Shown here: in pieces, positions 10,640 to 22,567 of the stretch
How the letters are laid out: every line of letters starts with the position of its first letter
Numbering within the stretch: position 1 is the first letter of the stretch
Source: Pholiota molesta
Lineage: Eukaryota; Basidiomycota; Agaricomycetes; Agaricales; Strophariaceae
Reading direction: 5' to 3'
DNA: 64,000 nucleotides
Assembly: GCA_014925825.1 (NCBI GenBank)
Contig: JACGCK010000179.1
Coordinates: forward strand, 1-64,000
Notes under the pieces: generated by a model
Databases searched by the model: none
Told to the model about the DNA's origin: nothing
What the model saw: only the letters and a program-made list of their open reading frames with translations
Made by a program: the position numbers and the translations under genes

Positions 10640-12060
10640 CCCTCCTCCTCCCCTCCGGCCTTTCCCGCAAAAGAACGGTCCAGCAGCCATCCTCGCGTCG
10701 ATCTGCGCTCTCGCGTCCGCCGGGCGGCGGTAAGAGGAAGTGGCCTGCGGAAGCGCACCGGAGGCGCCGGCGGCCATGACGCTCCGCGGTGCGACAAACA
10801 TCGAACCCCGCGGCGCGTATCAAGCTGCACTGCGACGGAAGCGTGATGAGGCGCACAGCCGAGCGCCCGCGCATGTCAGCCGAGCGCGCATCTGGGCAGG
10901 GCCTGCCATGGCGCCCCGCGCGCCGCGGCTTCGCGTCCAGCGCCGCAGCGCTTCGTAGCAGACGCGATTTTTTTTGAGGCACGACGGGACGCGATGATGG
11001 GCTGGCTGGCTGGGAGGCCTTGGAGGCCCCGGGGGGTGCATGGGATGGATGTTGGCGGGATGGGGAGGTGGCTGGGCGCGGGTGGCGGCGGAGGGAGGGC
11101 GGCGACTGGGGATGGCGTTGCGGTGCTTGATAGTGTGTTGAGAGAGGGGTGCAGCACGTGTGGTAGGGCACAGGGGAAGGTGCGCCAAACATTCAAAGTT
11201 TCCCTGAGCTACGAACGATGTCAGGGCACGATCGTCACATCAACGAAACATGGACTTACATCCCACATACCACCGCCACCGCCTTGCGCGTGCACGTCTC
11301 CACCTCCGGATCCGCATCACCGTCCGTCCACACTCCTCACCCGCAGCGGCCGTCCCGTCACCACACATTCCACGGATCTCCTCGCCTCCTCATCCATTTT
11401 CAAGTCGCGCCTTCCTTGCCACCGCGACATTCGCCCGTACACCGAGCCACTCCGCATTTTCCTTTGGAAAGCTTAGGGGCACGGTTTCCCCACAGGTCGA
11501 ACGAAACGACAGTGGATGGACCCGCCCAGGCCAAATCGCAAAGGACGGCGATGTGGCATCGGGATGGGCACAGTCTGGCTTGTGGGAGGGTCGGAGTGCG
11601 GACGGCGGCGCAGAGCGGTGTGGTGGACGCTACGTCAGCCGGAATGTGCGCCTGATGGAGGAGGGGAGGCGCGAGCAGGAGACGACGGGCGCACGCACCG
11701 ATGCAGTTGGAGGGCGCGTTGAACAGGGTAGGAGGCGCTGGGTATTGGCATAGTGGGTCCGCATCATGGGGCTTGGGCGCATAGACCGTGGAAGGATGGT
11801 ATGCTAGTCAGGTATACTGTAGATGGGTGGAGGTGAGCGTAATGGGGGTGGGTAGAGAGCAACGCACTGGGACGTTTGATGCGACCGGGTAGAGAAACAT
11901 CTCCTGTGCTGTGTCCGTCGGCGGAACTGCTAACGCAGAGCACGGCCCATAGCCATATCTATCGAATGCGCTGCTCTGGATTGCAGACGATGAGCGTGAA
12001 GACAGTGTGATGTGTGGGTCTGCGGTGAGAACATTGCGCACGGACTCTGAATCCGGCCCG
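10640..12060 (-). pseudogene. URC1 pseudogene, left arm copy 2
   Basis: The minus strand preserves pieces of URC1. They are CGCGCCTCCCCTCCTCCATCA (exon 3 start), a DLWGN-like version of DPWGH, the VDGTVV segment, a GTAGCTCAGGGAAACTTT remnant of the exon 4 junction, and a terminal segment reading DARAQIDARMAAGPFFCGKG that matches exon 9 (DSRVEIDAKIAAGYFSSGKQ). A second fragment of exon 3 (ATCAAGCACCGCAACGCCATC) lies downstream of its normal place, so the copy is rearranged as well as truncated. Long Pro/Ala-rich antisense ORFs here are by-products of the GC content. Confidence 0.75.
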
Positions 12061-13543
12061 AGACATCCTTGCCTACTCAACTCATCGCTTCCACCAACAC
12101 CAACCCCACAACCAAGGCGCCTTCCACCTCCCTGACTCTTGTCCATCTATGATATCCATCTAAGTACCAGAACTCCACTTCCCACTCGTCAACTGCCGAA
12201 TTTCGCTTGAACTAGATGTCGTTGTTTGCTCGGGCTACTCATTCATCGCTCCGATCAAGCTCCGATCCTTAATCTTCAGTCCAGGTTCATGATAAATATG
12301 ACCAAGGCATGCGATATCTCGTACGCTATCCGTGCAAGCCCTCCGTCCCGAGCTTAACCTAACCGCTTTATCAGATCTCTGCCAGCGGATGATCGAATCG
12401 AGCCCATGTGCAAGTCAACAGCGCAGAGATCGTTCGTCTTCGATGACTTCGTGCGTCGGCGGCGCACCAGAGGCTTTCCAGGATCGAGGGCCCCTCTGGT
12501 TAGGGCTACGGTATTCTATCGGTTATTGTAGAGCACTACTTTAACCAGCACTAACTGTGTCCAAGAGCAGCACTGTATGAACGCCACATTTAATGGATGG
12601 GCGGATATTGTGAGTGAATTGATTTCGTTTTGAGAGCTTTCCTACTTTCCCGGGCCATCCACTCGCTGGAGTCTCACCTGCACCCCTCCCGACGATTCTC
12701 TTCAAAGGAGGTCGGTTCCACGTCATCCTACCTTTATCTTGGTGTCAACTGAGAACATGCGTTCTCAGCGACTCGTCGGCGCCATGCACTGCACTGGCGC
12801 TGATGGCCGGACAAAGTATGTCGCTGAAACCGAGCTTCTTTTGTAGAGCAGGCGCGTGTGCGTTGGTCGCGAATTCATCATTAATAAAATGATATCTTCT
12901 CGTCATACTGAACAGAGTCTTTACATAATTAATGAACACTCTAGAAGCTGATGCGATATTGTGTACATAGCTTGACCACTCGCGCAGGGGTAGCTGCACC
13001 ACGTCACCGCCGTGCCGACAGGAGCAGACGTACCGCGCCCGACCGCTGCCCTTCCGTGAGCAGCAGGCGCCCTCGCGTGAGGAGCAGACGTAAGTACTGT
13101 GCTCCGCGCGAACCGCGCGAACGACAAGCGCTCGAAGCGGCGCACCGATGCGAGTGCGGCCGGCGCAGATGGTTACGCAGTCAGCGAGGGAGGGCACGGA
13201 GGATGGGGTGCAGTGTTCGCAACTTCACATTGTGGTCGATTTCAGGAAGGTGGGTGCGGATTGGGCGATGTTACAGGTCGTTGAACGTACATTCAGTTTC
13301 ATATCTTTTCACGCTACGAGGTAGTCGCTGCGTAGCGATATTTCAAGGACAAATTGATGACAATATGGGACATCCTCATGAGCTTCAGTTTTAAGGTTTG
13401 CGATGGCTGGCATCAGGGCCAAGCACGAGAAGCGTGTGTGTGGGAATGATATCAAATTTCCAATGAAAAACACAAATGTCCTTTGAGATCTGCGTCCACA
13501 GTCTACAAGCCTAGACCATCCACTTTATCGAATCACTGTCGAA
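12061..13543. other. Arm spacer with repeated block
   Basis: This starts with the GCTTCCACCAACACCAAC block, then a region near-identical to 39.78-40.18 kb in the right arm. A 61-residue minus-strand ORF (12,541-12,726) differs from its mirror at one residue, which reflects DNA similarity more than coding. No gene is supported between the foldback element and F-box gene B. Confidence 0.4.
12703..12843. repeat. Foldback element with nested hairpin
   Basis: Outer ends are CAAAGGAGGTCGGTTCCAC and GAAACCGAGCTTCTTTTG. The perfect inner hairpin TGAGAACATGCGTTCTCA lies near 12,750. It mirrors 39,657-39,808. Confidence 0.7.
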
Positions 13544-15517
13544 ATGGCGAACGATTTCTGTGATTTACCGCAAGAGCTACATATTCAGATCCTTTCCAAT
13601 CTCGATGCGGTTTCGCTCATCCGATGTGCGACGGTGAGATTATGTACATCGCTATGATATCTGTGGAGAAATCTAAAACCACAGGATCGCACAGACGTGC
13701 ACGTCCATCTACGACACCCTCAAAGGTTCCTCTTTGCTGGAGTATACTATTCAGCTGCACCTGGACGGCCTCGAAGATGGCGGAACATCACTGAGCCACA
13801 CAGACCGTATCGCGTCCCTTATGCGCCGACGTCGGGCCTGGCTGGCACTCGAGACGAAAGGGCCTCTTACTGTGCAGACGCAGCCTGATGGTGATGTATT
13901 CGAGCTCGCCGGAGGCGCTTTCGCTACTGCGAGCAGCGAGCCGGATCACTTTGAAATTATATGGTTACCTACCGCCAGCGATGCCACTCAACGCACGATT
14001 CAAACACCCCTGAATCGAAGACCCCTGGACGAAAATCTCTTAGAAGGGAAGTTCACGATGGATCCGACACAGGATTTGATGGTGTTTGTAGAGGACGATG
14101 GGATGTGAGTACCTGTGTATTATCTTGTAGTTCAGCAACCTTGAGGTTAACCATTCGTAGCCCACCATCAATGATCGACACGCGTATCGTCCACATTCAC
14201 ATTCGTGCTATATCTACCAATACTATCCATCCGCAGGCGCAGCAAAGCCCCTTGCAGTTTACGGTTGTTCCGGAATATCGCCAAGAGAATGAGTACACCA
14301 TTTCCGTTCTTCAAGTTGCGTACAGTGTCGTTGCCGTTCATTTCCACTATGCTGGAGGGAAGGCGCGTGCATTGGTATGGGACTGGACGACATCGGATCT
14401 GCTATTTGTGCGCCGAAATTTTATGCTACTTTGCGACATATTTGACGTTGATTATAAAGGATACCTCTGCATCTTTTGATCGCTGCCCTCCCTCGTTGGA
14501 ATATGACTTCCGGCTTCTCGATTCCACGTACTTCTTCATTACGACGGAAGCCATCTGCGGCGCGATTCAGCTATACAAGCTTGTACGATCCCACGCGACG
14601 ACTACCCAGGCAGTTCACCTCGCTACACTTCATCTTCCGCCCACCTCCCCTGGCATCTCCATCCGCGGAATCGTCAGCCATGCTGGCCCCGTTGAGGCGA
14701 ACCCCCTCCCGCATACACCATTCACGATACACGACGATCACCGCCTACACATGTTCACCGTGCAGTACAACCACCCGATGAATGTTGGGGAACATCGCGT
14801 TCGTTATGTGACCGTGTTCCTGCACCAGCGCCTGCTCCTCAAGTACGCCCGCCGCGCGCGTATGGCCCAGGAGCATGCGCCGCTGGATATTCCCTGGGCG
14901 GAATGGGGCCCGCTGAACACGCGGGTGGTTTTTACTGTCCATTCGCATGATGGGTCGCACTGGAAAAGGTGGATATACCCGCTTTGTGGACGTTGAGGAT
15001 ATGCGCAGTGCTCACATTCTCTATTTCGCGTGCAGATGTGTCTATGGCCAACGTGCCGTTGTGACGGAGAACACGCCAGAGCGCCCCCACGCCGTCGACC
15101 TCTTGGATTTCTCCCTAGCAGCGGTGCTCTCCGCAAAGGGCGTGCTGGATGCCCCTTCAACAGCCGCGGCCGCAAAGGGGCACCCTGGGCGCTTGTTGCC
15201 ATCCAGTACACGCAAGGAGGATGTGCCGCTCTTTCTTGACGACGTCGAGACGCATCTCCCATGCGTGCGATCAACGCTGGCCCTCAAGGAGATTCGCCCA
15301 GTTTACATGCTCTATGCGGATGGAATCATCGGTGTAAATGTACGTCTACACTTTTTTAGCTTGAGAATATCTATGCGAATAGGCTTCCAGCCGCATATAC
15401 GGTATTTGGGTGTTTTCTTTGGCTTTACCTCACGTTTTTTGTGTATGCATCGTTGACTTTCTTTCGTTGTAGGTCGATCGCGAGGGCAGGTCCGTGTTAA
15501 CTGTTTATCCTGTCTAG
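13544..15517 (+). CDS. F-box family protein B (left arm), 534 aa
   Basis: Six exons: 13544-13633, 13695-14104, 14161-14407, 14460-14968, 15036-15339 and 15473-15517. They total 1605 nt with consistent phases. The start MANDFCDLPQELHIQILSNLDAVSLIRCAT is the F-box. Later motifs are FTMDPTQDLMVFVED, VWDWTTSDLLF, FRLLDSTYFF, LHMFTVQ, FLHQRLLLKYA, WAEWGPLNT, VYGQR, DFSLAAVLSAKGV and DVETHLPCVRS. The fourth exon uses an AAAG acceptor, as in mirror gene E. The last exon encodes VDREGRSVLTVYPV, unrelated to that of gene A. In SCF complexes such proteins choose ubiquitination targets; the target here is unknown. Unlike A, the nearest URC1 remnant upstream is on the opposite strand. Exon 2 is about 92% identical to E. 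Confidence 0.85.
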
Positions 15518-16089
15518 CCTCGAAAATAGTTTGTTAGTGCCGGTGATCCCATTCAGTAAGTTGTAATGTTACATATATTCATACTTCCATGGCGCGCTTT
15601 GTGAGACGCTATTTCGAGGCGATCTGTGTATATGTGGAGAGGCTGTGGTTGATATTGCCTACTCAGCCGGTGGCCCGGAGAGATCCACTCGGCATTGGTA
15701 CCCAATTCATACCTCACTTGCAGGAAACGTACTTAGAAATAAAATATCCGACGTCGAATTCACATTCTAAATTTTCTGCTTCATGCAACAACAAAACAAA
15801 TGATTATGTATAACAATTTAGTAAATCGATGTAAAGCATGACTACATAAAAATTAATTTGGCCGTTAATAAACGTGCAATACACAGACGCCCCGTAATCC
15901 ACTGTGTTCGTCCCCGAATTCCTCGTCGTTCTCCTAGCCCTCCTTCTTGGATCCGTCGTCGCCGCCGCCCCAGCCTACTGCGAGCGGTCTGACGCGGTCG
16001 CGCTCGCGGCGCGCCAACGTGGCCTCAGCCGGTTCAGACAGGCCGTCCAATCCAATCCGTAGCGATCAGCCGCCAAGTGACGCAGAGCC
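15518..16089. other. End of left arm and junction with the core
   Basis: Sequence shared with the right arm stops near 15,792. After that comes ~160 bp of AT-rich sequence and then GC-rich sequence that leads into the third URC1 remnant. No gene is supported. Confidence 0.5.
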
Positions 16090-17090
16090 TCCACGCGCAC
16101 GCGGGGCGGCGGGATGTGGAGGTGGCTGGGCGCGGATGGCGGCGGTGGGTGGGCGGCGGCTGGGACTGCGTTGCGGTGCTTGGTAGTGTGTCGCTCGCAC
16201 TACTTAGGGGTTGCATAGGAGTTAGTGTTGGGCGGCGACGGGGGATGGATAGGTCAAGGATGGGTTACGGATGGGGGCGTGGCACGGTGCTTTGATAGCG
16301 CGAGTACGTACGGACGTGAGGAGTGAGAATCTGCAAACGTCAACGTCAGCGTCGGGATTCCAGCATCGTATAAGAGGAAGAGGGGCTGCGGGTGCGTCTT
16401 GCGGCATCGCTCTCCGTCCAATTCGCATGCTTCACCGGCCGCCCATTCACCACCACCGTACCATCGATCTGTTCACCTCCTCATCCATATTCATACTGCA
16501 CCTTGGCCACCGCGACATTTGCCGTTACACCGAGCCACACCGCAGTCACTAAACAAGTTACAACACACTAGGCACGAGAGTTCCCCAACAGGTCGAACGA
16601 AACGACCGTGGATAGACCTGCCTAGATAGGACTGCAAAGGACGGCGATGTGGCGTCGGGGTGGGCATAGGCTGGCTTGTGGGAGGGTTCAGGGTGCGGTA
16701 GGTGCTACGTCAACACCTGATGGGGGAGGGGAGGCGCGAGCAGGAGACGACGGACACACGCACCGATGCAGTTGGGGCGCGCATTAAAGAGCGTAGGAGG
16801 CGGTGGCGGCTGGGTGTTGGCATAGTCGCGTCCGTGTCGCGTCCATGGGGAGGGGCAACGCGCGGAAGTTCACTGTAGATGGGGGTGAGTGTGAGCGGGA
16901 AGGGGCTAGAGGTGGTCAGAGAGCAACACACTGGGACGGTTGACGCGACCGCGTGGAGAAACGTCTTCTGCTCTATGTCCATCAGTGGAACGGCTAACAC
17001 TGGATGGCAGACCGGGAGCGTGAAGAGGCGTGAAGACAGAGTGCGGTGTGGCTGGTCGAACATTGCGCACTGACGGCCCGGTTGCCGTTC
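16090..17090 (-). pseudogene. URC1 pseudogene, core margin copy
   Basis: The minus strand shows a VSFDL-like version of SLDPWG, then IDGTVVVNGRPVKHA (URC1: VDGTVVMKSRPVRNA) in a readable frame, and an AAGCACCGCAACGC fragment of exon 3 displaced downstream. Upstream it keeps the GACGCGACCGCGTGGAG remnant of exon 2. Stops and frameshifts separate the pieces. Its layout resembles the 10.6-12.1 kb copy. Confidence 0.7.
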
Positions 17091-17699
17091 ATTCCCACAC
17101 ATCGCTTCCACCAACACCAATAGCGCCTTTCATTGGCCTTTCATCTCTCTGACTCTTGGGCATCTGCTGTGACTTTTGTGCATCTACGATATCTGCACAA
17201 GTACCAGAAATCCACTTCGGCTCGAGAGTTGCTGAGATTTGCCTCAACTCGATCACACCGACGTCGATGGGCCTGCTCGGGCTACTCAATCATCGCTCGG
17301 ACCCTTAATCTTCGATCCATACTAAGTACGAACAAGGTTGGACCAAGGCGTCTGGGATCCGGTACGCCATACATCCAGGCCCTCATTCACGAGTTTCACC
17401 TAATCATCCTACCCCATTTCTATCAGTGGATGATCACATCCATCGCACAATTGCCACCCTGCAAGCAAATAGCGCATAAACCGTTCGTTTTCGGGGGGAC
17501 TTCGTGCGCCTGCGAGCCGCTAGAGAGTATCCAGAATCGAGGCCCCCGTAGTGTGCTGCCAGTGCTCGCTGTGTCAAAGGGCCATATGAACGCCAAAATT
17601 GAAATTAATGGATGGGCGTATATCGTGAGTGAATTGATTTCGTTTGGAAACTTTCCTAGTTTCCTGTCTTGCCTGCATCCCACCCTCCGATAATTCTAG

Positions 17700-17852
17700 C
17701 AAAAGGAGCTCGGTTCCACGATCGATCTTTACCCTGGTGGTGGCTGCGAACATGCGCTCGTAGCGACTTCGTTGGGCTATGTACTGCATTGGCTCCGATG
17801 GCCAGATAAATGTCGATTTACCACATCCGGATGGAAACCGTGTCTTCTTTTG
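17700..17852. repeat. Foldback element, degraded hairpin
   Basis: Outer ends are CAAAAGGAGCTCGGTTCCAC and GGAAACCGTGTCTTCTTTTG. The inner hairpin has decayed to CTGCGAACATGCGCTCGTAG. This is the most diverged copy, in agreement with the age of the surrounding third arm copy. Confidence 0.6.
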
Positions 17853-19773
17853 TCAGAATTTAGCGTCTGTTGTGTTTTTCTGCTTTGGGATTGGAAACCT
17901 AATTTATAATTCTGATGATAAAATGACATCACATCTGCGTTCTTCGAAGTGCGGGATGTGTAATGTAACTCGAATGCTGATGCAGACTCTGGACACATAA
18001 CCTACGTAAGTAAGATGGACTTGAAGGGTAGTTCCCTTGAACGATGGAACGATCGATTGTAAAACATTCGCTAATTACGTGTTTCTGCGATAATTACGGT
18101 ACTATACAATGGATTATAGAATCAACGCGACAATTGTCAAGAACGTAGTACTCAAATAAGATGGCTAGTCCACGGGCTCATTTGAGTAATAGTAATAAGG
18201 ATACTGTCACAAGAATGCCGGCGCGCTCAAGACCTCCTTAATAGCTTGCCCCACTCGTGCTCGTCATTCAATCTATGGATATGCGGCTGCTAGGCCCCTG
18301 ATTCTGTTGGCTGATTCTTTGGGGATATAGGTGTGGACGGCATGGGCGGGCTCGTTCGATACCAACGCGTGCCCGGGTGCTGCTAAAATACGCGGTAGAA
18401 TTTTGCATTAGCAGGGTTCGCGGCATGGCTGGCAAGGGCTCGGGCGACGCACCTGGCGGTCTTGTGCATGCGATTTAGCGGTGCTTGTGGGGGCGACGGG
18501 GTATGCTCGTCATTGTCGTCGTTCACGTTGGCGCCGACGTTCGTCGAGGGGCGCCGGGATGCCTCTCTTCGTCGTCGATCCTGTTCGAGAACGCGCCATA
18601 TCGGAAGTGGCTGAAGTGTACAAATTTCACACCAAAACCACAAGCTTGTCATGTCTCGGCCTCGGCCTTCAGAAATTTCCTCGGCTTCCATTTCGTAAGG
18701 ACCTGGTAAGGACAGTGGGACGGGGGATGGAAAGAAGCGTAACTAGCTACCTCGTAGAAGGCGCTTTGAGTATATAGAAACATAATCACTTCATCGAGCG
18801 CGCGCGGCCCTTTGCTTTGTTACTTATACACTCGAGGAATATGGCTTTTTCAGCGAGCAACGCGCTACACTACGCGCGTTCGTTGTTTTGATACAACATA
18901 ATTCATTGCATAGATGGATTCGTTCTGAGGAAACAAATTCGCACTCGCCCGAATGCTCTCCTTGGTAGAGAATGCTGTTATCTACTGAACCGTTCCGGGT
19001 CTCCATAGTGTCGAGATCTAATTCATGTTACTTTGCGGCCATGGGCGTTAAGTGTCAAAGAAGTGATGCGAGCGCGATCCGTGCTTCAAGAACCCATCCA
19101 AAAAGCTCATTCAGAAATTCAGCCTATTAGGGCGAGAGCCAAAAGAAAATTGGAATTCACGCCTAGCTGGGCCATCGATGGCGACTCTAGATAAGGGATA
19201 ATCGCGAACCGAGAAACGCACCTCCCTCGTGTTCACGCAGCGTCTTCTCTTGCTGTCGTCGAACGCCAGGCCCAGACTCCAGAAGTCTCAGGAAGTGTAT
19301 TGTAAATTGTATATGGCAAGGGCACTAATCGGTACCATACTGCATCGCACTCTACAAGTTCAACGTCACTGTATGGGGCAGGATTATGACGTACGAATGA
19401 CCACTCCCAATACACGAAGCAACTGGTGCGCACGTAAAATAATTTCATGGATGCCTACACAAGTGGGATCACTTGACATGTCTAGAGTTCGACTTCAAGC
19501 AATGCGGCCAGCGCGTGTCGAGTCTCGACGCCAAATCTACACCTACTGATTGCCTACAAAGCAACTACAAGTTTGAATTCATGTCACTTGATGGTCATGG
19601 AAGGTCGTTATCAAGAGAATGTTATCAGAACTGACCATGTATCGACGATAAACTATCATACTATCAAAGCTACAGCGCACGACCAAGCGTACGATATGAG
19701 TTGGAAGCGAGATTAGAGAGCCGATATCTGCGGGCCGGTGCGGACAGGGGTCTCGGAACATGATGTTGAACCA

Positions 19774-19780
19774 TATATAA
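19774..19780 (+). promoter_or_regulatory. TATA box of URC1
   Basis: TATATAA lies about 106 bp upstream of the URC1 ATG, followed by a pyrimidine-rich TTCCTCTTTCTTCTTCCTCTC tract typical of fungal transcription start regions. Confidence 0.55.
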
Positions 19781-19885
19781 ACACGACCTGCGCCACCAAC
19801 GTTCCTCTTTCTTCTTCCTCTCTTCCCATATCCGATTCATCGTCGCGTTTTGCAATATACCAGATTTAACCAGAGAACGCCCACC

Positions 19886-22183
19886 ATGCCCGTGAGCGAC
19901 GCGATATTGACACAGATCCTCGGCCAGCTCGAGGCCATGCAGGTCGCACAGCAGACCATGCAGGCAAAGGCAAGCCATCCACCATCTACGTCACCGTGCC
20001 TCGCTGATCGTATCCCAGCTCGACGCCCTTTCCGTTACCGCCACCCCGCTCGAACCGCCGCCGACGCCTACCAAAGCCACGGCAGCGGCGTCCCCGCCCG
20101 CCACGCCCACCAAAGCCGCCCGCACGACCCTCGCCAGCGCGGAGCCCGCCGTCGGTGCGCCAGCCGCGCCGCTCACGGACAAGGAGCGAGAGAAGCTGCT
20201 CTATCCTGGGCGTGTCAACCTTACAAGTGCGTTGCCCGCTCATACTCCTGTCCGCTAATCTCACTCACTCCACCCACAGCGTACCCCGACCAACATGGCA
20301 TCGCCCCCGCCCCGATGCAATGGGGCGCCCCCACCGCCGCCGCGCGCGGGCCCGTCGTCTGCTCGCGCCTCCCCTCCTCCATCAAGCACCGCAACGCCAT
20401 CGGCGCGCACTCCGGGTCGTACAGCATCTACCGCGCCTTGTCCATCGCCATGGGCACGCTCAACCCCTCGCACAAGCCGGACTACGCGCACACGCAGCCG
20501 CCCGTCGACATCCCGTTCACGCCCGCGTGGGCGGACGCCTCGAAGATCGTCTCGCTCGACCCGTGGGGCCACCTCGTGCCGAGTGTGTTCGCGCCGGAGG
20601 CGGCGGCGGGGCTGGATGTGAGGCCGAGCATTGCGGTGACAAAGGCGCATTTGAAGATGAGCGAGCTGGATGAGGCGGCGCGGCGCGGGGATTTGGTTGT
20701 GGATGGGACGGTGGTGATGAAGAGCCGGCCGGTGCGGAATGCGGACGGGACGGCGAGCGATGCGGACCCGGGCGTGGAGGTGTTCACGAGCAAGGCGGCG
20801 GTCGAGCCGGTGTGGTATCTCCCGGGGGTCGCGGAGCGCTTTGGGATGTGAGTGCGTGCAAGGGTGGTGTCGTTGTTCGTGCTGACGTTGTTTGTAGCTC
20901 GGAGACGCTGTTGCGTCGGGCGCTGTTTGAGGATACGGGAGGCATGTATCCTGAGCTGATCACTCGGCCGGATATCAAGGTGTTCCTCCCTCCAATCGGT
21001 GGTTTGACCGTCTATATCTGTACGTTACCATTTCGTGTATGGTTTATCTAGTCTGACATCGGTATCTTGCAGTCGGTAATCCCGCGTTTATGCGCGACGA
21101 GAGCAAAGAACTGACGCTGCGCGTCCACGATGAATGTGCGTTTCGTGTCAATGCTTTGTTGTTATTCCAGTCTCCCAATATTTCCATTTTCGTTACTCTC
21201 TTATTTTATTTTCGACTTTCGTATACCTATTCTCGAAAGGGCTTCTCTTGTCGTTCTTCATCGCGGCCCATAGCTGCGTCTACAGTCTTCTCTTTCTTCC
21301 CTCATACAGTTTACTATGCTTCGTCCATCCATCCTTTAAATTCGATCTGCGCTGCTTGCCCATCCACTCACGAACATCGCTTTCTCCTAGGCAACGGCTC
21401 CGACGTATTTGGATCCGATATCTGCACGTGCAAACCGTACCTCACGTACGCGATCGAGGAGTGCATCCGCGGGGCGCAGAACGGTGCGTGCTGCGGTGGT
21501 TCTGGGTTGGTTCCTGATGCTGATGTGTATTGTTAGGCGGTGTTGGTGTGGTGGTGTATTTCAGGAAGGAGGGGCGTGCGTTGGGTGAAGTGACGAAGTA
21601 AGTGCTTTGGTTTGATTTGTGTCTTGGTTCTCTTCGTCTTCTTCGCTTCTCGTCGCTTCCTTTGCATCTCTTCGCTTTCTTTGCGTCTCCTCTCTATCCT
21701 TCCTCACGTTCTCTTCCTCGCTCCGCGGCCCCACCTCATCTAACCCATCTCCTCTCCCCCAGGTACCTCGTGTACAACCTGCGCAAGCGCGGCGGCGACT
21801 CCGCGGACAAGTACTTCGCCGCGACGGAGCTGATCGCGGGCGTCAAGGACATGCGCTTCCAGGCGCTGATGCCGGACGTGCTGCACTGGCTCGGCATCCG
21901 CAAGGTCGACCGGATGGTGAGCATGAGCGATATGAAGTACAATGCGATTGTGGGGAGTGGGATAAGGATTTTGAAACGGTATGATCTTCCGGGTGCGTGT
22001 TTTTGGTTTGTTTTGGGTGGAATGGGCGCTGATGTTCTTCGTGCAGACCACCTCATCCCGCCGGACTCGCGCGTGGAGATCGACGCGAAGATCGCCGCTG
22101 GGTATTTCTCGAGCGGGAAGCAAGTCACCGAGGCGGATCTGTTCAAGACGGTCGGGCGGACGTGGGAGGAGACGGAGCATTAG
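19886..22183 (+). CDS. URC1: URC1-type uracil catabolism protein (GTP cyclohydrolase II-like), 521 aa
   Basis: Nine exons: 19886-19969, 20019-20226, 20280-20847, 20898-21019, 21073-21135, 21391-21483, 21537-21597, 21763-21992 and 22047-22183 (1566 nt). The start ATG is in an ACCATG context. The C-terminal half is the GTP cyclohydrolase II fold. Zinc ligands are C349, C360 and C362 with the RibA spacing C-x10-C-x-C, and RKEGRALG at 389-396 corresponds to RQEGRGIG. The N-terminal half carries the fungal extension (IKHRNAIGAHSGSYSIYRAL, LDPWGHLVP). Fungal Urc1 proteins of this layout act in the pyrimidine-degrading URC pathway, and a riboflavin role is the alternative. Intron 1 appears to be GC-AG (AAG|GCAAGC), though a weaker GT donor upstream at CAG|GTCGCA is possible. 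It is the only intact copy in the window and is followed by F-box gene C. Confidence 0.85.
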
Positions 22184-22567
22184 CGCGGTGGTGGTGGCGT
22201 CGATGTGCGTGCGTTGAGAGCCCGGTCGTGGGATGTATCGAACGTCGGATCTGGTGCTGTATTTCAGCTTGTTAGCATAATTGAATTTTGCGAGGCGTGG
22301 GGTTACCGTTCTGACTTCTGAGTGATGAGACTCAATTGAGTGATTGACCAAGAGAGATGCTGGGCATGCCACGCTATGCGCCACAGGTATTCCTCACCAG
22401 CGGAAGCGAGCACAAGCTGGCGCTGGCGCCATTCTGCGCTCTGGATAGCGCCGAAGACCAGATAAAATTGGCAAGCGTGTGGGAAATGACATCCCACAAG
22501 GGGTTCATATTCGACGTTCAACAACCACGACTTCGTATACCATCTAATTCTTTGATTCTCTTTCAAG

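Larger units (their letters stand above)
1690..15792. repeat. Left arm of a ~14-kb inverted duplication
   Basis: Reading the reverse complement of this arm reproduces 36.82-56.96 kb in order. F-box gene A matches F, the URC1 remnant at 7 kb matches the one at 51 kb, the block at 9.4 kb matches 43.1 kb, the URC1 remnant at 11 kb matches 41 kb, and F-box gene B matches E. The inner breakpoint is where shared ATTTTCTGCTTCATGCAACA ends, near 15,792. The outer breakpoint lies near 1,690, inside a foldback element and next to the minisatellite. Coding matches run at about 92-97% amino-acid identity by eye. Confidence 0.9.
15950..19550. repeat. Third, degenerate copy of arm sequence (F-box gene lost)
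   Basis: In order, the region resembles several left-arm blocks: URC1 remnant plus foldback block, then 2.85-2.96 kb (at 18.05-18.17 kb), 3.18-3.38 kb (at 18.37-18.57 kb), 6.12-6.46 kb (at 18.61-18.99 kb) and 6.55-6.70 kb (at 19.38-19.55 kb). The stretch equivalent to 3.4-6.1 kb, which contains F-box gene A, is missing at about 18,575-18,610. Similarity is clearly lower than between the two main arms. Confidence 0.7.

Noticed and set aside
10503..11753. Several overlapping 100-230 codon ORFs on both strands
   Set aside because: They are Pro/Arg/Ala-rich low-complexity readings of a decayed URC1 copy and are not conserved with the mirror arm.
12541..12726. 61-residue ORF almost identical to 39,783-39,968
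   Set aside because: It crosses the foldback block, has no start or splice context, and is conserved only because the DNA is duplicated.
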